From assembly GCA_963582345.1 (NCBI GenBank), contig CAUZSN010000100.1:1-9923 (forward strand): a stretch of 9,923 nt of DNA, read 5' to 3'. The notes under the pieces were generated by a model. The model worked only from the letters and a program-made list of their open reading frames with translations, was not told where the DNA came from and made no database searches. A program made the translations under genes and the position numbers. Positions within the stretch are counted from its first letter, which is position 1. Each line of letters starts with the position of its first letter. Source of the stretch: CAUZSN01 sp963582345. GTDB lineage: Bacteria; Planctomycetota; Planctomycetia; Planctomycetales; Planctomycetaceae. Positions 1 to 6,882 of this stretch are shown piece after piece.

Positions 1-575
1 CGCGAGGATGGGGTCGGTTTATCTTGACGCCAATCATTGCAGGTGGTCCATCGGCCTTTGTGAATGATCTGCTACAACTGGCGGAATCACGGCCTGGCGA
101 GGTTGTCATTTATCCGTTTCGTATGGAGCAAGGGTACTTAGAGGTAATGGCCGGCACAACGTTCGCCGTCATGCCCTCTCTTTACGAGCCATTTGGCGGG
201 GCCACCGAGCCCTACCTACAAGGCACTCCAGTTATCGCCCGAGCCACTGGAGGGCTGCTTCAACAGGTCACCGATGTCGAGACTAACCCGCGTGAGGCAA
301 CAGGAGTAGTCTATCGCGAAACTATCAACGGATCCGGCGAGCAATGGGGGGCTTTGCAAACCGCAATCACGCCTGCGGCGCGAATGGAAGTGCCCGTTTA
401 CAGAGCCATGGTTGACGCTCTGGCGGCCACATTAATCCGTGCCGGCGAGCTCTATCAATCAGAACCTGTGACCTATGCCAACATACTCAGCCGTCTTCTG
501 CACAAAGCTCAAATGTTCTCGTGGACTCGTGCAATGCATGAGTACGCCGCCGTCTACGAACTCGCAACAACCTGA
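1..575 (+). CDS. glycogen/starch synthase-type glycosyltransferase, C-terminal part (5' end outside window)
   Basis: The frame is open from the first bases of the window (a TTG at 24 is internal, not a start), so only the last ~190 residues are present. They correspond to the C-terminal, nucleotide-sugar-binding Rossmann lobe of a GT-B glycosyltransferase. The stretch MPSLYEPFG, followed by GTPVIARATGGL, matches the donor-binding signature of GT5 glycogen/starch synthases (family form: MPSRYEPCG...GT.P.VR.TGGL), in which the Glu contacts the nucleotide sugar. The C-terminal FSWTRAMHEYAAVY is the usual closing motif of these enzymes (F.W......Y...Y). The inferred role is cytoplasmic transfer of glucose from ADP- or UDP-glucose to a growing alpha-glucan. 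The family's usual CG after EPF is GG here, and TQ is replaced by ATE, so a divergent GT5 or GT4-like enzyme with another donor is possible. The N-terminal lobe, which holds the acceptor site and the KTGGL motif, cannot be seen. The gene ends in TGA, 76 bp before the next gene on the same strand. Confidence 0.8.
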   Translation, partial: RGWGRFILTPIIAGGPSAFVNDLLQLAESRPGEVVIYPFRMEQGYLEVMAGTTFAVMPSLYEPFGGATEPYLQGTPVIARATGGLLQQVTDVETNPREATGVVYRETINGSGEQWGALQTAITPAARMEVPVYRAMVDALAATLIRAGELYQSEPVTYANILSRLLHKAQMFSWTRAMHEYAAVYELATT

Positions 576-622
576 TCCGGCGAAATAGCACTAGATTGAC
601 CGACAAACGCCAACGTAAACGT

Positions 623-651
623 TTGACATTTATTCATTGAGGATATCTGCT
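623..651 (+). promoter_or_regulatory. possible sigma70-like promoter before the M16 protease gene
   Basis: A perfect TTGACA hexamer lies at 623-628 in the gap after the glycosyltransferase gene. It overlaps a short inverted repeat, AACGT-AA-ACGTT (612-623). The -10 side is weak: at 17-bp spacing the hexamer is TCTGCT (646-651), and TATCTG (644-649) sits at 15 bp. If used, transcription would start around 657, downstream of ATG 652, which would favour the start at 712. A single hexamer match is weak evidence. Confidence 0.2.
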
Positions 652-3498
652 ATGGAACTCGAATTGATGAGACAAAAAGTCGGACTGAGTTTCCAGAAGT
701 CAGGAATCAAGATGCGACAATTCGCAATGCCAACAGTTGTGTTGTTGGTCTTAGCTGCCCCTTTACGGGCAGACGATTCGGCACACCTCAAGAAAATCAC
801 AACGATCGAAGGAATCACCGAGTACCACTTGCCCAATGGGTTCAAAGTCTTGTTGTTTCCCGATCCTTCAAAGCCAACGGTGACTGTTAACTTGACAATC
901 TTTGTTGGGTCGCGACACGAAGGTTACGGCGAAGCCGGAATGGCTCACCTGTTAGAACATATGCTTTTCAAGGGTACTCCGACGCATTCCAATATTCCAG
1001 GAGCCCTGAGGTCGCGCGGCGCGCAATACAACGGAACGACGTGGTTAGATCGAACCAACTACTATGAAACACTGCCTGCGAATGACGAGAATCTCGAATT
1101 CGTCATCCGACTAGAAGCGGATCGGATGATGAATAGCTATATCAAGAGCAAGGATCTGGCATCAGAGATGACCGTCGTTCGAAGTGAGTTCGAACAAGGC
1201 GAGAATAATTCAATCTCTGTTCTGCGGCAACGCATGATGTCGGTGGCTTTTGAGTGGCATAACTACGGTCGAGCGACCATCGGCAACCGGTCCGACATCG
1301 AGCGAGTCCCGGTCGAGAGCCTTCGGACATTTTATAAAAAGCACTACCAGCCGGACAACGCGATGCTGGTTGTGGCGGGGCAATTCGATCCAAAAAATGC
1401 ACTGGGCTACGTTCAAAAACATTTCGGCGCGATTCCGCCTCCTAAACGAAAGCTTGATACGACTTATACCGAAGAGCCTCCGCAGGACGGTGAGCGAACC
1501 GTCACGTTGCGCCGAGTCGGCGATGTCTCCGTGGTTGCAGTGCTGTATCATATTCCCTCCGGATCACATCCCGATTACGCGGGGCTTGACGTATTGGAGA
1601 CCATCTTTACCGCGCCCCCAGCCGGACGATTGTACAAAGCGCTAGTCGAATCAAAAAAGGCGGCTCGCGTATATGGTTTCGCCCTTGCTTTACACGATCC
1701 AGGAGTATTCGGTTTGACGGCTGAGATAACAACGGGAAACGAGCCGCAGGTTGTGCTTGGCACGCTGCTGGACGTTGTCGAACAGGTCGCCAAGAAAGGC
1801 GTGGCCGACGAGGAAGTCGAACGTGCCAAACACCACCTTATGAAGCAAGTTGAATTAGCTGCGACCGATAGCCGGCGGACTGCAATCGAATTAAGTGAAT
1901 GGGCCGCGCAAGGCGACTGGCGGTTAAAGTTTCTCTACCGCGATCGACTCGAGACGGTCAACGCGAACAAAGTCAAAGATGTCGCAGCGCGATATTTGCG
2001 TAGCACTAATCGAACGGCGGGCGTGTATCTACCGATTAAAAAACCTCAGCGTGTCGCCATCCCTTCGAATCCCGATCTGGCCAAGATGATCGGTAACTAT
2101 CAGGGCCGGCCGGATATCTCGACCGGAGAAGCATTCGATATCTCTCCTGCAAACATCGACGCGAGGACCCAACGGTTTAGTCTACCCGGTGGCTTAAAGG
2201 TGGCGTTCCTGCCAAAAAAAACGCGAGGTGAATCGGTCAACCTTCAATTAACTATGCGATACGGTAATGAGAACAATCTAAAAGGTCTAAAAACGGCGTG
2301 CGAGTTCTTGCCACTCTTGATGGTACGTGGAACGAAGAACCTGACTCGCCAACAGATCCAGGACGAACTAGATAAGACTCGAACTCGTTTGCTCTCGAGC
2401 CACTTCAACGATTCCGGTCAGGCGACATTCACCCTCCAAACCAAGCGGGCCAATTTGAAGTCAGTCCTTCAACTGTTGCGACAGATTCTTCGTGAGCCGA
2501 CACTGCCAGGAACGGAACTCGACATTCTGAAACAGGGACGACTGACATCGCTGGAAAAGCAGCTGACCGATCCGCAAACGCTTGCATTGCGAGTCCTGCG
2601 GAGAAAGTTTCGGCCCTATGCGAACAACGATCCCCGTTACGAACCGACGATCCAAGAAGAAATCAAACGGGTGAGAAGCGTAACTTCCAGCACTGTACAA
2701 AAGCTGTATGAAGAATACTTCGCAGCGAATTCAGGCGAATTAGCCGTAGTTGGCGATTTTGACATTGCGGAAACACGAGATTTGTTAACCACGATGTTTT
2801 CCGATTGGAAAGCCTTGAAGCACTACGCACACATTCCTCACTACGGCAACTTTAAGGTTAAAGGTGGCACCACTCAGATTCTGACACCCGACAAGGCTAA
2901 CGCAAATTATTTTTCTGGCCAGGTATTTCCGATGAAAGATAGCCATCCAGACTACGCTGTGTTGTTGCTGGGTAATTACATCCTGGGAGGCAGTTCTCAT
3001 GCATCGCGACTCGGCAACCGTGTGCGTCAACAAGATGGATTGTCGTACACGATCCGCTCGCATTTGTTCGCAATGCCGCTGGACGAACGAACCTCGTTGA
3101 CGATCTTCGCGATCTGCAATCCCGTCAACGTGGACAAAGTCGAGAAAGCGATTCGCGAGGAGGTCGAGACTCTATTAAAAAAAGGAGTCACGCATGAGGA
3201 ACTTGACGCAGCCAAACGCGGATTTCTGCAGGGTCAAAAAGTTGGGCGTACCGATGATTCGAATCTGACTCGGATACTGGCCAAGAATATGTTCGCTAAT
3301 CGAACAATGGCCTACCAAGCCGAACTTGAAAAGGTGATCCAAGCCGTCACCTCCAAGCAAGTGATGACTGTACTCCGAAAATACATTGACCCCAAACAGT
3401 TTGTCGTAGTCATCGCGGGTGACTTTAAGAAAAATGCAACCAGCGATAAGAATGCGGTCGGCAATGATAAGTCGACGAGCGTCAGAAGAACCAAGTAA
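652..3498 (+). CDS. exported two-domain M16 (pitrilysin/insulinase-type) zinc metalloprotease
   Basis: A 948-residue protein if started at ATG 652. The N-terminal half carries the inverted zinc motif HLLEH (residues 99-103), with a third ligand Glu about 76 residues on (E179 in VRSEFEQGEN), so it should be catalytically active. The second half (from ~residue 500) repeats the M16 fold, but the matching site reads CEFLPLLMVRGT with no HxxEH. It does carry the R....GLSY element (NRVRQQDGLSY) typical of the non-catalytic partner domain. The protein is therefore a fused active/inactive pair of the kind that forms a clamshell peptidase degrading peptides or unfolded polypeptides. A hydrophobic stretch (PTVVLLVLAAPL) ending in ALRA-like small residues before DD looks like a signal peptide, so a periplasmic or surface location is inferred. 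Start choice: ATG 652 has GAGG 9 bp upstream; ATG 712 (AGGA 6 bp upstream) would put the signal peptide right at the N terminus and give 928 residues. The C terminus is a Lys/Arg-rich tail. The substrate is unknown. Confidence 0.93.
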   Translation: MELELMRQKVGLSFQKSGIKMRQFAMPTVVLLVLAAPLRADDSAHLKKITTIEGITEYHLPNGFKVLLFPDPSKPTVTVNLTIFVGSRHEGYGEAGMAHLLEHMLFKGTPTHSNIPGALRSRGAQYNGTTWLDRTNYYETLPANDENLEFVIRLEADRMMNSYIKSKDLASEMTVVRSEFEQGENNSISVLRQRMMSVAFEWHNYGRATIGNRSDIERVPVESLRTFYKKHYQPDNAMLVVAGQFDPKNALGYVQKHFGAIPPPKRKLDTTYTEEPPQDGERTVTLRRVGDVSVVAVLYHIPSGSHPDYAGLDVLETIFTAPPAGRLYKALVESKKAARVYGFALALHDPGVFGLTAEITTGNEPQVVLGTLLDVVEQVAKKGVADEEVERAKHHLMKQVELAATDSRRTAIELSEWAAQGDWRLKFLYRDRLETVNANKVKDVAARYLRSTNRTAGVYLPIKKPQRVAIPSNPDLAKMIGNYQGRPDISTGEAFDISPANIDARTQRFSLPGGLKVAFLPKKTRGESVNLQLTMRYGNENNLKGLKTACEFLPLLMVRGTKNLTRQQIQDELDKTRTRLLSSHFNDSGQATFTLQTKRANLKSVLQLLRQILREPTLPGTELDILKQGRLTSLEKQLTDPQTLALRVLRRKFRPYANNDPRYEPTIQEEIKRVRSVTSSTVQKLYEEYFAANSGELAVVGDFDIAETRDLLTTMFSDWKALKHYAHIPHYGNFKVKGGTTQILTPDKANANYFSGQVFPMKDSHPDYAVLLLGNYILGGSSHASRLGNRVRQQDGLSYTIRSHLFAMPLDERTSLTIFAICNPVNVDKVEKAIREEVETLLKKGVTHEELDAAKRGFLQGQKVGRTDDSNLTRILAKNMFANRTMAYQAELEKVIQAVTSKQVMTVLRKYIDPKQFVVVIAGDFKKNATSDKNAVGNDKSTSVRRTK
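702..714 (+). promoter_or_regulatory. alternative ribosome binding site and start codon of the M16 protease
   Basis: AGGA at 702-705 lies 6 bp before the in-frame ATG at 712. Translation from here begins MRQFAMPTVVLLVLAAPLRA, a compact signal peptide with one Arg, a hydrophobic core and a small residue before DD. Starting at 652 leaves a 20-residue polar lead-in before this core. Both starts are possible from sequence alone. Confidence 0.45.
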
Positions 3499-3565
3499 CC
3501 TACATTGATCAGCTTGTCGCTACCTGCACAGGATCTGGCTAATCTGGGCGGCTTGCTGAAGTGAT

Positions 3566-4861
3566 ATGAACCACGACTTACACATTCCGCTGGAGAAACT
3601 GCCTCCGGTATCCCGAGACTCTTCGTTTCTGGGCATGATCACGACTCAGTTTTTCGGAGCGTTCAACGACAATCTGTTCAAGCAATTGGTTCTGCTTCTG
3701 TGCGTGGAATATGTCGAGAAGCTGAAGGTTACCTCCGACATTTATCAGACCATCGCTCAGGCCCTTTTCGCGATTCCTTTCGTGCTTTTTAGCGGATTCG
3801 CTGGGTTCTTATCTGACCTGATCAGCAAACGCAGGATCGTGATCCTTTGTAAGTTAGCTGAAGTGATCGTAATGTTGTCTGGGCTGGTCGTGTTTTTTGT
3901 CACGCGCGTCCTTTCAGCCCCTTCGATGAGCTTGCTGTTCGTCGTACTTTTCTTCATGGGAACTCAAAGCGCGTTCTTCGGTCCAGCTAAGTACGGAATT
4001 CTTCCCGAAATGTTACGAGGACGTGATCTGCCCACAGCCAACGGCGTGATCCAAATGACGACGTTCCTGGCAATCATTTTCGGGACCGTGGCTGCGGGAT
4101 ACTCCAAGACGTGGTTCCACGATCGGCTGTGGATGGTCAGCGGAATATGCATCCTGATCGCCACAATTGGCATGGCTACCTCGCTGCTAATCCGCCGCAC
4201 AGTAGTAGCACATCGGGGACTAAAGTTCCAAGCTTCGTCACTCGGCATCAACCGCGAAACACGTCAATTGCTAAACTCCGACCGTCAGCTACTGGGTGTG
4301 CTGTTGGTGTCGACGTTGTTCTGGTTCGTCAGCGGTGTGGTGCTGCCGACGGTGAACACATTTGGCAGGCACCAGTTACAGATCTCAGACCATCGGACCA
4401 GTCTGCTCGCAGCCTGCATTGGTATTGGAATTGCTGTTGGTTGCTTTCTCGGTGGCAAGCTTTCACAGGAACGAGTCAACTTTCGTCTAGTGCGAGTGGG
4501 GGCATGGGGAATTGTGACGGCATTGAGCATCGTCAGCCTTTTGGCCGTCAGCGGTTTGACCGTCAACCAAATTGAATGGTCCGTACGACTGACATTGGTC
4601 GTACTGGGAGTCTTTGCCGGACTTTTCGCCGTACCGCTACAAGTTTTCATACAGATTCGTCCGCCAGAAGACCAAAAGGGCCGGATGATCGGCGCGATGA
4701 ATCTACTGAACTGGATCGGAATTCTGATCGCATCGATGTTCTATTTTTTGACTAGCGTCCTCTTTTCGACAACACGTATCAGTTGGACGTTTGTGGTTCT
4801 CGGCGCGATCATGCTGCCCGTAGCATTGTTCTACCGACAAAAGGACGAAATCCTACACTGA
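3566..4861 (+). CDS. MFS transporter of the lysophospholipid-transporter (LplT/Aas) type
   Basis: A 431-residue integral membrane protein with about 12 predicted helices (roughly residues 21-45, 62-82, 92-115, 120-138, 160-178, 186-208, 242-264, 278-297, 308-330, 340-362, 375-400, 404-423). Two motifs place it near LplT and the MFS half of Aas fusions: QFFGAFNDNLFKQ (28-40) in helix 1 and FFGPAKYGILPEML (137-150) after helix 4. The loop after helix 2, GFLSDLISKRR (80-90), is the MFS motif A. In the family, LplT flips lysophosphatidylethanolamine across the inner membrane for re-acylation by Aas. That substrate is inferred from family only; no acyltransferase or acyl-ACP synthetase is fused or adjacent here. 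An in-frame TGA at 3557-3559 makes ATG 3566 the first possible start, and the next Met (residue 24) is already in helix 1. The ribosome binding site is weak. It lies 67 bp after the M16 gene on the same strand, and its stop is 43 bp from the converging thiC stop. Confidence 0.88.
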   Translation: MNHDLHIPLEKLPPVSRDSSFLGMITTQFFGAFNDNLFKQLVLLLCVEYVEKLKVTSDIYQTIAQALFAIPFVLFSGFAGFLSDLISKRRIVILCKLAEVIVMLSGLVVFFVTRVLSAPSMSLLFVVLFFMGTQSAFFGPAKYGILPEMLRGRDLPTANGVIQMTTFLAIIFGTVAAGYSKTWFHDRLWMVSGICILIATIGMATSLLIRRTVVAHRGLKFQASSLGINRETRQLLNSDRQLLGVLLVSTLFWFVSGVVLPTVNTFGRHQLQISDHRTSLLAACIGIGIAVGCFLGGKLSQERVNFRLVRVGAWGIVTALSIVSLLAVSGLTVNQIEWSVRLTLVVLGVFAGLFAVPLQVFIQIRPPEDQKGRMIGAMNLLNWIGILIASMFYFLTSVLFSTTRISWTFVVLGAIMLPVALFYRQKDEILH

Positions 4862-4904
4862 TCCGGTCGGTTTTGGATGTCGGGAGCTAGCCAGAATCTG
4901 AAAC

Positions 4905-6728
4905 CTATTGTTCGCTCTCGACTTCCACGACTGGTAACAACTCGGTTTGCAGCCGCTTGGCATCATCCTTCTCCATGTAGTCGCTGTGGCACGCGGCTTT
5001 CTGGTCTTCGGCACCCATCGTCTCACATGTCTTTGAGGACAGCTTGTGAAGTTCTTCCGAACTCAGGATGCCGCGCTGTTTTAGGATATCTTGCTGGTCG
5101 GAAGTTAAGACGGATGAAACCTTTGCGTTGTTCCAGGCGTATTTTTCGTCTTTCCCCGAAAGGAACTGAACGATCTCTTTCGAAATACGAACGCTACACC
5201 AGTCATGACCGCACATCGCACAGAAGTCTGTATCGACGTCCAGGTCCTCATCGTGCAACGCTCTGGCCGTGTCGGGATCAAAGCTTAAAGCAAAGTGCTT
5301 CTCCCAATTCAGTGCCGCCCGCGCTTTAGTGAGTTCGTCATCGCGATCTCGCGAAGCGGGAATCCCTAACGCAACGTCAGCAGCGTGTGCGGCAATTTTG
5401 TAGGCAATACAGCCTTGTTTCACGTCATCTTTCTTGGGTAATCCCAAGTGCTCCTTCGGCGTTACATAGCACAACATACTGGCGCCGTGATAAGCGGCAG
5501 CCGTAGCTCCGATGCAACTGGTGATGTGGTCATACCCTGGAAAGATGTCGGTTACCAACGGTCCCAACACGTAAAAGGGGGCACCGTGGCACAGACGGCG
5601 TTCCAGCTTCATGTTGTACTCGATCTGATCAAAGGGAACGTGTCCTGGTCCTTCTACCATAACCTGAACACCCTTGCGCCAAGCTCGCTCGGTCAGTTCA
5701 CCTAGAGTTGCTAATTCGCGAAGTTGAGCGTCGTCACTGGCGTCTGCCAATCCGCCGGGTCGTAACCCGTCGCCGATTGAAAAGCTGACATCGTACTCGC
5801 GCATGATGTCGCAGATGTCCTCCCACAAGTCGTACATGGGATTCTGCTTGTTGTGCTGAATCATCCACTTTGCCAACAGTGATCCGCCACGACTGACGAT
5901 GCCGATCAAGCGGTTCTTGACGTACGGTAAGTGCTGTTGAAGCACTCCAGCGTGAACTGTGAAGTAATCGACGCCCTGTTCGGCTTGTTTGCGCGTCATA
6001 TCCAGAATCAACTGTTCATCCAAATCCTCGATTCGACGACCTGTGATCATTGAGTAGAGGGGGACCGTACCGATTGGCACTGTGCTGTTTTGAACGATGG
6101 CTTCGCGACATTCGTCCAGGTTACCTCCGGTCGAAAGGTCCATGACCGTATCCGCTCCCCAACGTTCGGCCCAGTGGAGCTTTTCAATTTCTTCTTCGGT
6201 GCCAGAGGAAACGGGGGATGCCCCCATATTGGCATTTATCTTGGTCCGCGAAGCCCGTCCAATGGCCATAGCATCAAGCTGGTAGTCCAAATGCACCTTG
6301 TTGGCCGGAACAATCATTCGCCCGGCAGCAACTTCGTCTCGAATCTGTTCGGGAGTCAAATGCCCTTCCCGTTCAGAAATTCGTTTCATTTCAGACGTTA
6401 CGATGCCAAGCCGCGCATGCTCCAATTGCGTGACGGGCTCAAACCCTAATGGCGGATGCCACGCATCGTACGTTTCATAGTTGTCGTTGTAGCCGGGTTT
6501 CAACGCCCAATCGATTGGCATAAAGTCCCATGCCGATTTATCCGAAGGTTGCGGCATTCCCGGCGTATCGGGTGACGAGTATGTCCAAACTCCGGCAGTT
6601 CCCGCCGCGAGCCTTTCTGGGTTGGCGAAACTGCCGGGGTTGGTGCCTTGGGCTTGGGACGAAGGATTGTCGCCGACAGGAGGCAAACAGTAAGCTTGTT
6701 CGGTGTCTCCGTTGTTCTTCTTGCTCAT
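4905..6728 (-). CDS. thiC: phosphomethylpyrimidine synthase ThiC (radical SAM)
   Basis: ThiC converts 5-aminoimidazole ribotide to hydroxymethylpyrimidine phosphate, the pyrimidine half of thiamine, using a 4Fe-4S cluster and S-adenosylmethionine in the cytoplasm. The C-terminal cluster motif C-X2-C-X4-C is present as C503-AM-C506-GHDW-C511. H363 (EGPGHVPF) and H427 (TPKEHLGLP) are 64 residues apart, as expected for the metal-binding His pair of the family. Other hallmarks are KINANMGASP, MDLSTGGN, DYFTVHAGV, SIGDGLRPGG and PGYDHIT. The N-terminal domain is compact, like shorter bacterial forms rather than the enterobacterial one. About 96 residues follow the last cluster Cys, with two more cysteines (C568, C580), which is longer than I would expect. 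The start is taken at 6728 (MSKKNN, 607 residues) because AGGGG lies 8 bp upstream; the longer in-frame start at 6767 (adding MFVIRYFSAGATN) has no comparable site. The stop is TAG. It is transcribed divergently from the PfkB kinase gene and convergently with the MFS gene; no other thiamine gene is in the window. Confidence 0.98.
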   Translation of the reverse strand: MSKKNNGDTEQAYCLPPVGDNPSSQAQGTNPGSFANPERLAAGTAGVWTYSSPDTPGMPQPSDKSAWDFMPIDWALKPGYNDNYETYDAWHPPLGFEPVTQLEHARLGIVTSEMKRISEREGHLTPEQIRDEVAAGRMIVPANKVHLDYQLDAMAIGRASRTKINANMGASPVSSGTEEEIEKLHWAERWGADTVMDLSTGGNLDECREAIVQNSTVPIGTVPLYSMITGRRIEDLDEQLILDMTRKQAEQGVDYFTVHAGVLQQHLPYVKNRLIGIVSRGGSLLAKWMIQHNKQNPMYDLWEDICDIMREYDVSFSIGDGLRPGGLADASDDAQLRELATLGELTERAWRKGVQVMVEGPGHVPFDQIEYNMKLERRLCHGAPFYVLGPLVTDIFPGYDHITSCIGATAAAYHGASMLCYVTPKEHLGLPKKDDVKQGCIAYKIAAHAADVALGIPASRDRDDELTKARAALNWEKHFALSFDPDTARALHDEDLDVDTDFCAMCGHDWCSVRISKEIVQFLSGKDEKYAWNNAKVSSVLTSDQQDILKQRGILSSEELHKLSSKTCETMGAEDQKAACHSDYMEKDDAKRLQTELLPVVEVESEQ

Positions 6729-6736
6729 ATTAGTGG

Positions 6737-6741
6737 CCCCT
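6737..6741 (-). promoter_or_regulatory. ribosome binding site of thiC
   Basis: AGGGG on the minus strand, 8 bp before ATG 6728. It is the strongest site near the gene's 5' end and decides between this start and the longer one at 6767. Confidence 0.6.
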
Positions 6742-6780
6742 GCAGAAAAGTAACGGATGACAAACACTCCATTCGTTAGT

Positions 6781-6808
6781 ATCGTAGTCGCATTTATGGC
6801 ATTTGCAA
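6781..6808 (-). promoter_or_regulatory. possible sigma70-like promoter of thiC
   Basis: On the minus strand TTGCAA (6808-6803) and TACGAT (6786-6781) are separated by 16 bp; each matches 4 of 6 consensus positions. Transcription would start near 6774, giving a leader of about 45 nt before ATG 6728. This is too short for a TPP riboswitch and agrees with the shorter ThiC start. TTGCAA is its own reverse complement and sits in the palindrome TTTGCAAA (6802-6809). Planctomycete promoters are poorly defined, so the call is tentative. Confidence 0.25.
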
Positions 6809-6830
6809 AGCGCTACGTCGCTTGTGCGAA

Positions 6831-6844
6831 CCTAAACGGTTAGG
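6831..6844. promoter_or_regulatory. near-palindrome in the thiC/PfkB divergent region, possible operator
   Basis: CCTAAACGGTTAGG forms CCTAA-ACGG-TTAGG, with 5-bp arms and a 4-bp centre. It lies 38 bp before the PfkB start and upstream of the possible thiC promoter. It could be a dimeric repressor site or a chance hairpin; it has no T-tract, so it is not a standard terminator. Confidence 0.25.
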
Positions 6845-6871
6845 GCCAATCGCGGCATGTCAACTCGATTC

Positions 6872-6877
6872 AAGGAA
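6872..6877 (+). promoter_or_regulatory. ribosome binding site of the PfkB-family kinase gene
   Basis: AAGGAA, with the AGGA core 6 bp before ATG 6883. An out-of-frame ATG at 6878-6880 lies too close to this site to be the start, and only 6883 opens the kinase frame. Confidence 0.6.
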
Positions 6878-6882
6878 ATGCC

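Noticed and set aside
2214..2221. A run of eight A in the M16 gene, and another of seven (3177-3183) followed by GGAG, as slippage or frameshift sites
   Set aside because: The reading frame continues correctly through both as Lys-Lys codons with family-consistent protein on each side. The out-of-frame ATG after the second (3194) gives only about 24 codons.
4859..4866. Shared TGATCCGG at the stop codons of the glycosyltransferase gene (573-580) and the MFS gene (4859-4866)
   Set aside because: An 8-base match anchored on a stop codon is easily due to chance, and no other gene in the window has it.
4862..4904. Bidirectional terminator between the MFS gene and thiC
   Set aside because: Only a 4-bp pairing (ATCC...GGAT at 4861-4878) and the 6-bp palindrome GCTAGC are visible, with no stable stem followed by a T-run.
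4877..5329. A 150-codon plus-strand open frame opposite the end of thiC
   Set aside because: It is antisense to the conserved cluster motif and tail of ThiC; the Arg/Ser/Pro-rich translation is typical of a shadow frame.
6729..6882. TPP riboswitch upstream of thiC
   Set aside because: I read the minus strand for the conserved CUGAGA and GGG-type elements and did not find them; the likely leader is also too short.
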